DNA of 64,000 nt. Origin: Ensifer sp. MPMI2T. Its GTDB lineage: Bacteria; Pseudomonadota; Alphaproteobacteria; Rhizobiales; Rhizobiaceae. Positions 26,634-36,185 of this stretch are shown here, one piece after another; within the stretch, counting starts at the first letter, position 1; every line of letters begins with the position of its first letter. The stretch is taken from the NCBI RefSeq assembly GCF_004827385.1, contig NZ_SRXN01000003.1, positions 124,001-188,000 on the forward strand, in the 5' to 3' direction. Below the pieces are notes generated by a model that saw nothing but the letters and a program-made list of their open reading frames with translations, did no database searches and was not told where the DNA came from. A program made the translations under genes and the position numbers.

Positions 26634-27144
26634 GACTTGTCCCTGGTTGAGATGCCCTAATTCTACGGCACGCGAAATGCCCTCTCAAGTGCAACTCCAG
26701 CCGCGTCCACGACGCCAAGATGGTGTTCACGGACAGGCGCCCGACAGACGAGTTCGAGTCGAGTACTCGCCTGGCGTTTCGCTGCGGAATATAAGCTCAC
26801 GACATCAAGAGGCCCTGTTGGCAATGAGTCGGTGATTGCCAAGGGCCTCTAATCTGCGTTGACCGTCCCACTCACTTCAACCTCTCACTTTGGCCGAAGA
26901 AGAATGCCGGCTTCTCTGATGGCAAACGGCATGCGTTGAGCGAAATCATCAATGCTCTGTACGTTACTACGCCTTTCGACGCACTCAGTACTGCATTTTG
27001 TTTCCTTTACTGTTGGTCGGAAAAGAATTCTTCTGATTTGCAGAATTTATTGATTTACCTGACGAATTGGGAACCCGACGAACACGCCGCATCACGGCCC
27101 GCGGGCTTTAATCAACACGATGAGAAAACAGGGATATTGGCAGC
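26634..27144. other. Intergenic region (511 bases) between diverging genes
   Basis: Lies between the TTG start of the glycosyltransferase (minus) and the acyltransferase (plus). It contains a strong 43-base stem-loop (26808-26850, separate entry), an AT-rich block (about 26930-27060) and GCCCGCGGGC (27097-27106). A 70-codon frame at 26936 overlaps the next start and shows no protein-like features. Probably promoters for both sides. Confidence 0.5.
26808..26850. repeat. Strong 43-base stem-loop
   Basis: AGAGGCCC (26808-26815) pairs with GGGCCTCT (26843-26850), and TTGGCAAT (26818-26825) pairs with ATTGCCAA (26835-26842). This leaves a two-base bulge and a nine-base loop (GAGTCGGTG). Sixteen perfect pairs are far more than expected by chance. 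It has no T-run. It could be a mosaic palindromic repeat, an RNA structure or a mobile-element end. Confidence 0.6.
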
Positions 27145-27639
27145 ATGATCGCGTCCGATGTCACGCTGCATGATGATGTTGTCATCCACCATCCGGATCT
27201 CGTCAATCTCTATGGTTGTGCTGTCGGTGCGGGCACGCGGATCGGCACGTTCGTGGAAATTCAGAAGAACGCGGCGATCGGCCGGAACTGCAAGATTTCC
27301 AGCCATTCCTTCATCTGCGAAGGGGTGACGCTTGAAGACGGCGTCTTCGTCGGCCACGGCGTCATGTTCACCAACGATATCTATCCGCGGGCCGTCAATG
27401 CCGACGGGGGGCTTCAGTCGGAGTCCGACTGGACCGTCGTGCCGACACGGGTCAAGCGCCGCGCCTCCATCGGCAGCAATGCGACCATTCTGGCCGGCGT
27501 CACGATCGGGGAGGCCGCACAGGTGGGCGCCGGCGCCGTGGTGACCAGGGATGTACCAAGCTTCGCGATCGTTGCCGGCGTGCCCGCCCGGATAATCGGA
27601 CGCGTCAAGGATGCCACGATCGAGACTGCGGAGGCGTGA
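27145..27639 (+). CDS. Hexapeptide-repeat acetyltransferase, WlbB/WbpD-like
   Basis: 164 residues, almost all left-handed beta-helix hexapeptides (IGTFVEIQKNAAIGRNCKISSHSFICEGVTLEDGVFVGHGVMFTN in pattern), ending VGAGAVVTRDVPSFAIVAGVPARIIGR. It resembles N-acetyltransferases that modify the 3-amino group of UDP-2-acetamido-3-amino-glucuronate (WlbB/WbpD). The following two genes are an oxidoreductase and an aminotransferase of the same kind of pathway, supporting that role. It uses acetyl-CoA in the cytoplasm. ATG 27145 is first in a run of six closely packed genes to 32655; the next gene begins one base after its stop. The exact sugar is inferred. Confidence 0.8.
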   Translation: MIASDVTLHDDVVIHHPDLVNLYGCAVGAGTRIGTFVEIQKNAAIGRNCKISSHSFICEGVTLEDGVFVGHGVMFTNDIYPRAVNADGGLQSESDWTVVPTRVKRRASIGSNATILAGVTIGEAAQVGAGAVVTRDVPSFAIVAGVPARIIGRVKDATIETAEA

Positions 27640-27640
27640 G

Positions 27641-28678
27641 ATGATCGGCGTTGCTGTCGTCGGATATGGTTATTGGGGGCCAAACCTCGTGCGCAACTTC
27701 TGGGAAACGCCCGGTGCGCGCCTCATCTCCGTATGCGATCTACGCAAGGATCGATTGGCTGCGGTCCAGACACGCTACCCGGCCGTCGACATAACGGACG
27801 ATTTTGAAGAGGTCCTTCGAGACCCGCGCGTCGATGCCGTTGCGATCGCCACCCCGGCTGCCGCGCATTTCAAGCTCGCCATGAAGGCGCTGATGGCGGG
27901 CAAGCACGTGCTCGTCGAAAAACCGATGGCGGCGACCTCGGATGAGGCGCGCCGCATGGTCGAGGAGGCGGCGCGCCGGCGCCTCGTGCTCGCGGTCGAC
28001 CACACCTTCGTGCACACGGGCGCCGTCCGCAAGATGCGGGAGCTCGTCGAAGACGGGCTCGGCGACGTCTATTACTACGATTCCGTCAGGGTCAATCTCG
28101 GCCTCTTCCAACACGATGTCAGCGTCATCTGGGATCTTGCCGTGCACGATCTGTCGATCATGGACTACGTGCTGCCGGAACAGCCCGTGGCGGTGTCGGC
28201 CACGGGCATGAGCCATATTGCCGGCGAGCCGGCAAATATCGCCTATCTCAACCTCTTCTTCGAAAGCAAGCTGATCGCGCACATCCACGTCAATTGGCTC
28301 GCGCCGGTCAAGGTGCGCCGGACGCTGATCGGCGGCAGCAGCAAGATGATCCTCTACGACGACCTGGAGCCCAGCGAGAAGATCAAGGTTTACGACAAGG
28401 GGATTACGCTCAACGGCAACCCGCAGAAGAACGGCGAGAAAGTCTACCAGATGTTGGTCGGCTATCGCACCGGCGATATGCACGCCCCCCACCTCGACGT
28501 TGCCGAGGCGCTCGGTATCGAACTGCGCCAGTTCATCGATTGCATCGAGCGAAACGAAAAGCCGGTCGCCGACGGAAATGCCGGGCTGCGCGTGGTGAGA
28601 ATCCTCGAGGCCGCCACACAGTCGCTCGCCGAGCGAGGCCGGGTCATCGAACTCGAGCACATGAGGCGCATCGCATGA
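27641..28678 (+). CDS. Gfo/Idh/MocA-family oxidoreductase (nucleotide-sugar 3-dehydrogenase candidate)
   Basis: 345 residues. The N-terminal Rossmann motif is VAVVGYGYWGPN (about 4-15), followed by the family EKPMA motif (about 96-100) and a catalytic His region, VIWDLAVHDLSIMDY. Within this operon it most plausibly oxidises C3 of a UDP-sugar, like WlbA/WbpB, giving the 3-keto substrate for the aminotransferase that follows. GGAGG precedes ATG 27641, and its TGA overlaps the next ATG (ATGA). A different sugar specificity is possible. Confidence 0.82.
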   Translation: MIGVAVVGYGYWGPNLVRNFWETPGARLISVCDLRKDRLAAVQTRYPAVDITDDFEEVLRDPRVDAVAIATPAAAHFKLAMKALMAGKHVLVEKPMAATSDEARRMVEEAARRRLVLAVDHTFVHTGAVRKMRELVEDGLGDVYYYDSVRVNLGLFQHDVSVIWDLAVHDLSIMDYVLPEQPVAVSATGMSHIAGEPANIAYLNLFFESKLIAHIHVNWLAPVKVRRTLIGGSSKMILYDDLEPSEKIKVYDKGITLNGNPQKNGEKVYQMLVGYRTGDMHAPHLDVAEALGIELRQFIDCIERNEKPVADGNAGLRVVRILEAATQSLAERGRVIELEHMRRIA

Positions 28679-29781
28679 TCCCCTTCCTCGATCTCAGGGC
28701 GCAGTATGCATCGATCAAGGACGAGATCGATGCCGCAGCGCTGCGCGTGCTCGCGTCGGCGCAATATGTTCTGGGCGATGAGGTCGCGCAGCTCGAACAG
28801 GAATTCGCAGCCTTTTGCGGCACACGCCACGCAATCGCCGTCAACACGGGCACGAGCGCCCTCCATCTTGCGCTGCTTGCGCTTGGCGTAGGTCCCGGCG
28901 ACGAAGTCATCACCGTCCCCTTCACTTTCGTCGCCACGGTGTCGGCGATCTGCTACACCGGCGCGCTGCCGGTCTTCGTCGATGTCGAGCCCGTCACGCT
29001 GACCATGGATGCGACGAAGCTCGAGGCTGCAATCACGCCTCGAACCAGGGCGATCGTGCCAGTCCATCTTTACGGCCAAATGGCCGACATGACCGCCATC
29101 AAGGCCATCGCCGATCGGCATGGTGTTCCCCTCGTCGAGGATGCCTGCCAGGCCCACGGCGCCGAATACAAGGGCCGCCGCGCCGGGAGCATCGGGGTAT
29201 CTGGCTGCTTCAGCTTCTATCCAGGAAAGAACCTGGGTGCCTGCGGCGAGGGCGGCATCGTCGTTACCAGCAATGACAGCCACGCCCGCACGATGCGCAT
29301 GCTGAGGGACTGGGGTCAGGAAAGCCGGTATCACCACGTGCTCAAGGGCTTCAATTACCGGATGGACGGTATCCAGGGGGCTATCCTGCGCGTGAAGCTC
29401 AGGCATCTCGACGCTTGGACTGAAGCGCGGCGTGCCCATGCGGCGCGCTACTCTGCGCTGCTTGCCGGCTCCGGTCATGTGAAGGCGCCTCTTGAGGTCG
29501 CCGACCGGCGTCATGTCTACCACATCTATGCCGTCCGGTGCCGGGATCGTGAGGCGCTGCAGTATGCCCTCAACACCGAGGGCATACAGTTCGGCCTGCA
29601 CTATCCCATTCCGGTGCATCTGCAGAAGGCCCATGCCGATCTCGGTTACGCGCCAGGCGATTTTCCGAGATCGGAGGCGGCCGCCCGGTCGGTTCTGTCG
29701 CTCCCCATCTATCCGGAAATGACGGTTCGGCAGATCGAGCAGGTGGTGTCTGGGGTGGAGCAGGAGGCCCATGTCCACTGA
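28675..29781 (+). CDS. DegT/DnrJ/EryC1-family PLP aminotransferase (3-amino-sugar synthesis candidate)
   Basis: 368 residues. The family start IPFLDLRAQYASIKDEI and the segments NTGTSALHLALLALGVGPGDEVI, VEDACQAHGA and FSFYPGKNLGACGEGG are clear; the lysine in PGKNLG (about 184) carries PLP. These enzymes transfer an amino group, usually from glutamate, to a keto-sugar nucleotide. The order oxidoreductase-aminotransferase-acetyltransferase matches the WlbA-WlbC-WlbB logic for UDP-2,3-diacetamido sugars. It overlaps its neighbours on both sides by 4 and 11 bases. Confidence 0.87.
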   Translation: MIPFLDLRAQYASIKDEIDAAALRVLASAQYVLGDEVAQLEQEFAAFCGTRHAIAVNTGTSALHLALLALGVGPGDEVITVPFTFVATVSAICYTGALPVFVDVEPVTLTMDATKLEAAITPRTRAIVPVHLYGQMADMTAIKAIADRHGVPLVEDACQAHGAEYKGRRAGSIGVSGCFSFYPGKNLGACGEGGIVVTSNDSHARTMRMLRDWGQESRYHHVLKGFNYRMDGIQGAILRVKLRHLDAWTEARRAHAARYSALLAGSGHVKAPLEVADRRHVYHIYAVRCRDREALQYALNTEGIQFGLHYPIPVHLQKAHADLGYAPGDFPRSEAAARSVLSLPIYPEMTVRQIEQVVSGVEQEAHVH

Positions 29782-30475
29782 GCGCCCTGCGAGCTTCCGA
29801 ATCGTCCAGGCGGTGCATGGCCGCCGTGAAGCCGTTGCCGATCCGAGCTATCAGGCGGTGCTTGCCGCAGAGCTGAAACAATCCTACGGCACGGCGGGGC
29901 TGGTCGAACTCTACGGACGCTTCGTGGCTGGCGACGGTTTCGTCGACCTGCTTATGCGCAAGGCGATCTGGCAAAGCGTTGCGAAGAGCTGCGGCTGCGG
30001 CTTGCAGGTCGGTAGCGGCGCCGGTTTCAGGCATCCCGAAACGTTCGAGATAGGCAACGGCGTCTTCATCGGCACACAGGCCTACATCCAGGGCCGCCAC
30101 GATGGCAGGTGCGTGATCGGCGACAATGTCTGGATCGGCCCGCAAGCCTTTCTCGACGCGCGCGATCTCGTCATCGAGGAGTTCGTCGGGTGGGGGCCCG
30201 GGGCCAAGATCCTTGGATCGAGCCACACCGGCATTCCGGTCGATGTGCCGATCATTCGCACCGACCTCGAAATCAAGCCGGTTCGCATCGGCGCCTGGGC
30301 CGATATCGGGACCAATGCGACCATCCTGCCCGGCGTGACGATCGGCAAAGGCGCGCTGGTCGGGGCGGGCGCGGTCGTCGTCTCCGACGTCGAGCCCTTT
30401 GCGGTCGTGGCGGGAGTACCCGCGAAATTCCTGCACTGGCGAACGGATTGCTCACCGGCGCCGGCGAAACCATGA
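29771..30475 (+). CDS. Hexapeptide-repeat acyltransferase
   Basis: 234 residues. After an all-alpha N-terminal region (about 1-70) comes a left-handed beta-helix (GSGAGFRHPETFEIGNGVFIG, VIGDNVWIGPQAFL, IGTNATILPGVTIGKGALVGAGAVVVSDV), ending in the usual FAVVAGVPAKFL. It is a second, different acyltransferase of this gene cluster, likely acetylating a hydroxyl or amino group of a sugar. AGGAGG precedes ATG 29771, which lies inside the end of the aminotransferase gene. Substrate unknown. Confidence 0.82.
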   Translation: MSTERPASFRIVQAVHGRREAVADPSYQAVLAAELKQSYGTAGLVELYGRFVAGDGFVDLLMRKAIWQSVAKSCGCGLQVGSGAGFRHPETFEIGNGVFIGTQAYIQGRHDGRCVIGDNVWIGPQAFLDARDLVIEEFVGWGPGAKILGSSHTGIPVDVPIIRTDLEIKPVRIGAWADIGTNATILPGVTIGKGALVGAGAVVVSDVEPFAVVAGVPAKFLHWRTDCSPAPAKP

Positions 30476-30490
30476 AAGATGAGGCAGGCG

Positions 30491-31465
30491 ATGAAAGACA
30501 AGCGGATTCTGATCACCGGCGGCGCCGGCCTCATAGGCTCGCACATTGCCGATCTCGTCGCGCGCGAAGGGCCACGGGAAATCCTGATCCTCGATAATTT
30601 CGTGCGTGGCCGCCGCGAAAATCTCCGTGAGGTGGCGAGCACTGGCCCGCTCAGGATCATCGAAGGCGACATCAGGGACCGTGCGCTCCTGGCGAGCTCG
30701 CTCGAAGGGGTCGACATCGTCTTTCATCAGGCGGCCATTCGTATCACCCAATGCGCCGAGGAGCCGAGGCTTGCCTTCGATGTCCTTGCGCGGGGCACGT
30801 TCGATGTGCTTGAGGCAGCGGTTGCAGCCGGTGTGTCGAAGGTGATCGCAGCCTCATCAGCCTCGGTGCTCGGTCTCGCCGAAAGCTTCCCGACCACCGA
30901 GGATCACCATCCCTACAACAACCGCACGATTTACGGCGCGGCCAAGGCATTCAACGAGGGGCTCCTGCGCAGTTTCGCCGAGATGTACGGGCTTAACTAT
31001 GTCGCGCTCCGATACTTCAACGTCTACGGCCCGCGCATGGATGTCTACGGCGCCTATACGGAGGTACTGATCCGCTGGATGGAGCTGATTGCGACGGGAC
31101 GACCGCCGATCATCTTCGGCGACGGCACGCAGACGATGGATTTCGTGCATGTGCGCGATATCGCGCGGGCCAATCTCTTGGCCGCAAAGTCGGATGTAAC
31201 GGACGAGGTGTTCAACGTCGCAAGCGGTGTGGAAACAAGTCTGCGGGAGCTCGCGCAACTGCTTACCCGCGTCATGGGGCTCTCGCTCGAACCGCAGCTC
31301 GAGCCGGCGCGCAAAGTGAACGCGGTCACGCGCCGGCTCGCCGATACAAGCAAGGCCGAGCAGCTCCTGGGGTTCAAGGCAGAGATCTCGCTCGAGGAGG
31401 GACTGCGCGATCTCGTCGCCTGGTGGCGGCGCGAGCGGGTGTCGACAGGGGGAGAAGCGGCATGA
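30491..31465 (+). CDS. NAD-dependent sugar-nucleotide epimerase/dehydratase (extended SDR)
   Basis: 324 residues. The Rossmann glycine motif is ITGGAGLIGSHIA (about 6-18), the catalytic Ser is in ASSASVLG and the YxxxK pair in IYGAAKAFNEG (about 144-154). RYFNVYGPRMD and FVHVRDIARANLLAA are typical of UDP-glucose/GlcNAc 4-epimerases and related enzymes. It probably makes the sugar form used by the second aminotransferase, whose ATG overlaps its TGA. I chose ATG 30491 (GAGG upstream) over ATG 30479. Epimerase versus dehydratase cannot be settled by eye. Confidence 0.85.
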   Translation: MKDKRILITGGAGLIGSHIADLVAREGPREILILDNFVRGRRENLREVASTGPLRIIEGDIRDRALLASSLEGVDIVFHQAAIRITQCAEEPRLAFDVLARGTFDVLEAAVAAGVSKVIAASSASVLGLAESFPTTEDHHPYNNRTIYGAAKAFNEGLLRSFAEMYGLNYVALRYFNVYGPRMDVYGAYTEVLIRWMELIATGRPPIIFGDGTQTMDFVHVRDIARANLLAAKSDVTDEVFNVASGVETSLRELAQLLTRVMGLSLEPQLEPARKVNAVTRRLADTSKAEQLLGFKAEISLEEGLRDLVAWWRRERVSTGGEAA

Positions 31466-32655
31466 GCGATGCATCTCGCCAGATCCCGGTCGCCAGACCC
31501 GTTCTCGATGAACGGGAAGTCGAGGCGGTCCGCCGGGTCATACTTTCGGGATGGGTGACGCAAGGCCCGGAGGTTGCAGCGTTCGAACGCGAGTTCGCCG
31601 ACTTCGTTGGGGCGGCCCACGCCTGCGCCGTCTCGAATTGCACGACGGCGCTTCATCTGGCCCTGCGTTGCGTCGGCGTCGGTGCCGGCGATGAAGTGAT
31701 CACGGTCAGCCATTCGTTCATCGCGACGGCGAACCCCATCCGGTATTGCGGCGCGCTACCGGTTTTCGTCGACATCGAGGCCGGCGGCTACAACATGGAT
31801 CCTGATCTCATCGAGGCTGCGATCACGCCGCGCACAAGGGCGATCCTCTGCGTGCACCAGCTCGGCATGCCCTGCGATCTTCGGCGCATCGTGGATATCG
31901 GCAAACGGTACGACATTCCGGTCATCGAGGATGCCGCCTGTGCTGCCGGAAGCGAGATGCTGTGGGATGGGCAATGGCAAAGAATCGGCAAGCCGCATGG
32001 GGATATCGCTTGCTTCTCCTTCCACCCGCGCAAGGTCGTTACCACCGGAGATGGCGGAATGCTGACCACGGCAAGTGACGAATACGACCGAAAATTCCGG
32101 TTGTGGCGCCAGCACAGCATGAGTGTTCCGGATACCGTTCGGCATGGCGCGAAGCAGGTGATCTCAGAGGACTATCCGGAAATCGGTTACAACTACCGCA
32201 TGACTGACGTCCAGGCGGCAATCGGCCGGGAACAACTGAAGCGGCTTCCCGCTCTCGTCAAGCGGCGGAGGGCGCTCGCCAGGCAATATACTAGGCGCCT
32301 TTCCGAAGTTGCGGGCCTGCAGACGCCGGTTGAGCCCGACTGGGCGCGGAGCAATTGGCAGAGCTATTGCGTGACACTGCCTCACTGGATCGACCAGCGG
32401 CAGACGATGCAGACCCTGCTCAATCGTGGCATCTCGACCCGCCGTGGCGTGATGAACATCCATCTCGAGGAAGCCTACGCTGGAAGCGACACCCACAGGG
32501 CCGCCACGAGCCTGGCGCGAAGCGTCGCCGCACAACAGCGATCGGTGATCGTGCCGTTCTTCGCGCAGATGACCGACGACGATGTGGCCCTGGTCGTCGA
32601 GGAGTTTCTTTCCATTCCAGCGATCGCCGAGCCCGCACCGCTGCGGGCGGTATGA
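31462..32655 (+). CDS. Second DegT/DnrJ/EryC1-family PLP aminotransferase
   Basis: 397 residues. It starts IPVARPVLDEREVEAVRRVILSGWVTQGPEV, a signature of sugar aminotransferases acting on 4-keto or 3-keto nucleotides; SNCTTALHLALRCVGV, IEDAACAAGSE and ACFSFHPRKVVTTGDGG follow, with the PLP lysine in PRKVV. Together with the epimerase just upstream (4-base overlap) it may form a second amino-sugar branch. It ends 31 bases from the stop of the converging flippase gene, with no visible terminator between. Confidence 0.86.
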   Translation: MSDASRQIPVARPVLDEREVEAVRRVILSGWVTQGPEVAAFEREFADFVGAAHACAVSNCTTALHLALRCVGVGAGDEVITVSHSFIATANPIRYCGALPVFVDIEAGGYNMDPDLIEAAITPRTRAILCVHQLGMPCDLRRIVDIGKRYDIPVIEDAACAAGSEMLWDGQWQRIGKPHGDIACFSFHPRKVVTTGDGGMLTTASDEYDRKFRLWRQHSMSVPDTVRHGAKQVISEDYPEIGYNYRMTDVQAAIGREQLKRLPALVKRRRALARQYTRRLSEVAGLQTPVEPDWARSNWQSYCVTLPHWIDQRQTMQTLLNRGISTRRGVMNIHLEEAYAGSDTHRAATSLARSVAAQQRSVIVPFFAQMTDDDVALVVEEFLSIPAIAEPAPLRAV

Positions 32656-32686
32656 CGTTCTCAAGTCTTCCCTTCTTTTGGCGACG

Positions 32687-34195
32687 TCAAGCGGATCTCG
32701 AGCGCCAGGCGCGCATCGCCGCGGGTAATGATGCGAGCGGCACGAGTTCCATGAGCATCCGCAGGGAATAGGCTCCGCTGACCATCGTTGTCACGAGGCC
32801 GAGTGCGGTTGCCGGCCAGGGCGGCAGCACGAAGATGGCAGCGAAGACGAGCCCTGACGCCGGCAGGAAGATCAGGGCGAGTTTGCGATTGGCGGCGGAC
32901 CAGCGGAAGCCTGAGAGGTGCCGAACGATCGCGTAGATGAGCAGGCCGTGCCAAACATAAAGGCCGAAAAACGCTGCACCTGCACCGATTGAACCGAACG
33001 AGCCGACCAGCAACCATGCGAGACCGACATGGACCAGGGTCGCTGCGACCTCAGTCCAGAAAAAGGCCTTCTTCGCGCCCTTGGCGAGGACGATGAACCC
33101 CATAGGCCATGCAATGACCCGCAGCATCATGCCGAGGCAGATCCAGCGAAGCAGGTCCACTGCGGCGTAGAACTCGGGCGAATAAAGCAGCCTTATCACC
33201 AGTGGGGCGGCGGTCAGCGTGGCGATGAGGCCCGGGCCGGCGAGAAGCATGCTGATTTGCGCCTGCTCGTTGACGAGGCGGTTGCATTCGGCATCGTCTT
33301 CCGCGACCGCGGTCAGGCGCGGATAGAAGTCGGTGCCCATCGCCTGCAGGACGAAGCTGGCATAGAAACCGCCGAGCGTCCAGGCTGCCTGGTACAGCCC
33401 CGCTGCCGCGATGCCTTCCGCCCTCAGTACGATGAGGCGGATCGCATAGGCCGCGCCGAGTGTCAGGAACCCACTGGCCATGAAGACGACGCCGAGTTTC
33501 AGGAGGGCAGCCGTTTCCTCGGAGATCTTCCGGGTGGATACTGGCCGTGGGCCGATAGGTATCTGCCTGCGGTACCACCAGGAGGTCGCGAGCGTGGCCG
33601 CGGCGGCGGCGACGAGCGAAGGCACGATCCCCGACGTGCCGAACAGATAGATCAGCGGGATGCTGATCGCTGTGCTGAAGAACGCTGCAAGGACATTGAT
33701 GCGGGCGAGGCTGGCAATGTCTCGCATGCCCTGGATCAAGGCGGTCTGGCCGTCGGCAAGAAGGCGGAAGAGGATTGCTGTGGAAAGCAGCGCGACACCA
33801 CCGGCATAGCCGGGACCGCCGAAGGTGAAATCTGCGACCGGATAGGCGAGCGCTGCGAGGAGAAGGGCGCCGAGAAGCCCTAGCGCCAACGAGGTCCGCT
33901 TGAGCACGGTCGCCGTTCGGGCGATCCTGTCCGTATCGCCGCTGCCGACCGCTTCCGCGATCTGGCGTACGCCACTTGCCTGGATTCCAAGCCCGGCGAG
34001 CGCGTATGCGATATCGGCGATGGAACTGTAGAGGCCGATCAAGCCTACGCCTGCCGGACCGAGGAGCAGAGCCATCGCTTTGTTGCGGATGATGGAAAAC
34101 AGCACGGTAACGACGGATGAGCCGCCGATCAGGGCGGTCGACTTGAGGATCTGGCTGTAGCTCGGTCCACGGTCGGGGCTCGCGCGCGCTTCCAT
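32687..34195 (-). CDS. Wzx-type lipid-linked oligosaccharide flippase (MATE/MVF-like)
   Basis: 502 residues with about 12-14 hydrophobic helices (for example STALIGGSSVVTVLFSII, LGLLGALLLAALAYPVA, FMASGFLTLGAAYAI, LALIFLPASGLVFAAIFVLPP). The N-terminal MALLLGPAGVGLIGLY pattern is typical of O-antigen translocases. It should move undecaprenyl-linked repeat units across the inner membrane for the polymerase encoded at 8146. It is the last gene of the leftward rml operon; ATG 34195 lies five bases after the rmlD stop. Confidence 0.87.
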   Translation of the reverse strand: MEARASPDRGPSYSQILKSTALIGGSSVVTVLFSIIRNKAMALLLGPAGVGLIGLYSSIADIAYALAGLGIQASGVRQIAEAVGSGDTDRIARTATVLKRTSLALGLLGALLLAALAYPVADFTFGGPGYAGGVALLSTAILFRLLADGQTALIQGMRDIASLARINVLAAFFSTAISIPLIYLFGTSGIVPSLVAAAAATLATSWWYRRQIPIGPRPVSTRKISEETAALLKLGVVFMASGFLTLGAAYAIRLIVLRAEGIAAAGLYQAAWTLGGFYASFVLQAMGTDFYPRLTAVAEDDAECNRLVNEQAQISMLLAGPGLIATLTAAPLVIRLLYSPEFYAAVDLLRWICLGMMLRVIAWPMGFIVLAKGAKKAFFWTEVAATLVHVGLAWLLVGSFGSIGAGAAFFGLYVWHGLLIYAIVRHLSGFRWSAANRKLALIFLPASGLVFAAIFVLPPWPATALGLVTTMVSGAYSLRMLMELVPLASLPAAMRAWRSRSA

Positions 34196-34200
34196 TGGCG

Positions 34201-35121
34201 TCACTCGCTTCCCATCGCCGGTCGGCTCTCCGGGATTTTCGGCCATTGGCCAGCATAGAGGAGCCGCCGGACGACTGTTTCCGCGCTCGTTTGCCAGGCG
34301 GGCAGGCGCCGGCCGAACGTTTTCTCGAACTTGTCGGTGCAAAGACGCGAGTCCTGGGGGCGCCGAGCCCTTGTCGGGTAGTCCGCGCTGGCAATGTCCC
34401 GTACGGTCGCGGACGGGCCGCCATTTGCGCGGCTCACGGCAAGAACGTGCCTCGCGAAGCCCGACCAGTTGGTCTCGCCTGTTCCTGCAAGGTGATAGAG
34501 GCCGAAGCGATCGCCCTGCGGATGCGTCGCAATCTCCAGTATGGCGGTCGCCAAATCCAGTGCCGACGTCGGATTACCGTATTGGTCGGAGACGACCGTC
34601 AGCGCGTCCCGGCTTTCGGCAAGCCTCAGCATCGTTTTGACGAAGTTGTTGCCGAAAGGACTGTAGACCCAGCTTGTCCTTAGGATGATGTGGCGAGGCG
34701 TTATGCTTGCCACCGCCCGTTCGCCTTCGAGCTTGGTGGCGCCGTAGAAAGTGCGGGGTCTTGTCTCGTCGTCTTCCCTGCGCGGACCGCGGTCATCGCC
34801 GGAAAAGACGTAGTCGGTCGACAGATGGATGATGGGCACGCCAAGCTTTGCCGCTGCCTCTGCAACGCACGCGGCGCCCACCACATTGACGGTATGAGCG
34901 AGCGCAGGCTCGTCTTCTGCTCGATCGACGGCCGTGTAGGCGGCGGCCGAAATGACGACGTCAGGTCTTGCCGCAACGATCGCCTCTCGCATCGGGATCG
35001 GCTGCGTGAGATCGAATTCGGGGCGGCCGATGGCGATCAGTTCGACGTCGCGCAGTGGCGCCGCACGCTCAATCAGGCTGCTTACGAGCTGGCCGGTCGT
35101 ACCGGTGACAAGCACTTTCAT
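34201..35121 (-). CDS. rmlD: dTDP-4-dehydrorhamnose reductase
   Basis: 306 residues of the RmlD family: [14 protein letters not shown] at the N-terminus, [29 protein letters not shown] with the catalytic Thr, and the YxxxK pair in [10 protein letters not shown]. It reduces dTDP-4-keto-L-rhamnose to dTDP-L-rhamnose with NAD(P)H, the last step of donor synthesis. The ATG overlaps the rmlB stop (ATGA). It is followed by the flippase, tying rhamnose supply to export of the same polymer. Confidence 0.95.
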   Translation of the reverse strand: MKVLVTGTTGQLVSSLIERAAPLRDVELIAIGRPEFDLTQPIPMREAIVAARPDVVISAAAYTAVDRAEDEPALAHTVNVVGAACVAEAAAKLGVPIIHLSTDYVFSGDDRGPRREDDETRPRTFYGATKLEGERAVASITPRHIILRTSWVYSPFGNNFVKTMLRLAESRDALTVVSDQYGNPTSALDLATAILEIATHPQGDRFGLYHLAGTGETNWSGFARHVLAVSRANGGPSATVRDIASADYPTRARRPQDSRLCTDKFEKTFGRRLPAWQTSAETVVRRLLYAGQWPKIPESRPAMGSE

Positions 35122-36185
35122 CGCGCCACCGCCGCTTTGCCGAGGCGCTGGCCCCGATAGCTGCGCTCGCGGATCGGCTGCCACCACCAGCCGTTATCGA
35201 GATACCAGTCGATCGTCCGCGCCAGTCCCGTTTCGAAGCTCTCCCTTGGTCGCCAGCCGAGTTCACGCTCGATCTTGGTCGTGTCCATGGCGTAACGGCG
35301 GTCGTGACCTGGCCGATCGTCCACGAATGCGATGAGGTCGCGATAGCTCCTCCGGTTTCGGCGTGGTCTCTTGCGGTCGAGGATATCGCATATCGTCTCC
35401 ACGACGGAGAGATTGGTGCGTTCGGAGCCCCCGCCGATATTGTAGCTTTCGCCGGTCGCGCCCTTGGCAGCAACGAGCTCCAGCGCTCGCGCGTGGTCGT
35501 CGACATACAACCAATCGCGGACATTCGCGCCAGTGCCGTAGACCGGCAGGGGCTTTTCTTCCAATGCGTTGAGGATGATCAGGGGCACCAGCTTCTCCGG
35601 GAAATGAAACGGACCATAGTTATTCGAGCAGTTGGTGATCACTACCGGCAGGCCAAAGGTGTGGTGCCAGGCGCGGACAAGATGATCGGATGCTGCCTTT
35701 GAGGCGGAATAGGGCGAGGATGGAGCATAAGGCGTATCTTCGTCAAAGGCGCTGTCATCAAATGGAAGATCGCCGAATACCTCGTCCGTGGACACATGGT
35801 GAAAGCGGAATCGTTCGGCCGCCGCTTCCGGAAGGCTGCGCCAGAATTTCAGCGCGGCCTGCAGCAGTCTGAAGGTGCCGAGAATATTGGTCTCGATGAA
35901 TGATCCAGGTCCATCGATCGACCGGTCGACATGTGTCTCTGCTGCAAGATGCATGATGCGGTCGATTCTTTCGGCACGCAGGACGTCCGCCACGGTCTCC
36001 TCGTTGCAGATGTCGCCTTGGATGAAGCGGTAGTTGGGGAGGCTCTCGATCTGCCGGAGCGAAGCCGGATTGCCGGCATAGGTGAGCTTGTCGAGGTTGA
36101 TCACGCGGCTGTTTGGATCCGCCACAAGATGCCGGCAGAGCGCGGAACCGATGAATCCGGCGCCGCCGGTGACGAGGATGTTCAT
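35118..36185 (-). CDS. rmlB: dTDP-glucose 4,6-dehydratase
   Basis: 355 residues: [36 protein letters not shown], the catalytic STDEVFGDL (Thr-Asp-Glu) and the YxxxK pair in [10 protein letters not shown], then [18 protein letters not shown]. It converts dTDP-glucose to dTDP-4-keto-6-deoxyglucose with bound NAD. ATG 36185 overlaps the rmlC stop as ATGA; a GTG two codons upstream is in frame but less likely. Confidence 0.96.
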   Translation of the reverse strand: MNILVTGGAGFIGSALCRHLVADPNSRVINLDKLTYAGNPASLRQIESLPNYRFIQGDICNEETVADVLRAERIDRIMHLAAETHVDRSIDGPGSFIETNILGTFRLLQAALKFWRSLPEAAAERFRFHHVSTDEVFGDLPFDDSAFDEDTPYAPSSPYSASKAASDHLVRAWHHTFGLPVVITNCSNNYGPFHFPEKLVPLIILNALEEKPLPVYGTGANVRDWLYVDDHARALELVAAKGATGESYNIGGGSERTNLSVVETICDILDRKRPRRNRRSYRDLIAFVDDRPGHDRRYAMDTTKIERELGWRPRESFETGLARTIDWYLDNGWWWQPIRERSYRGQRLGKAAVAR

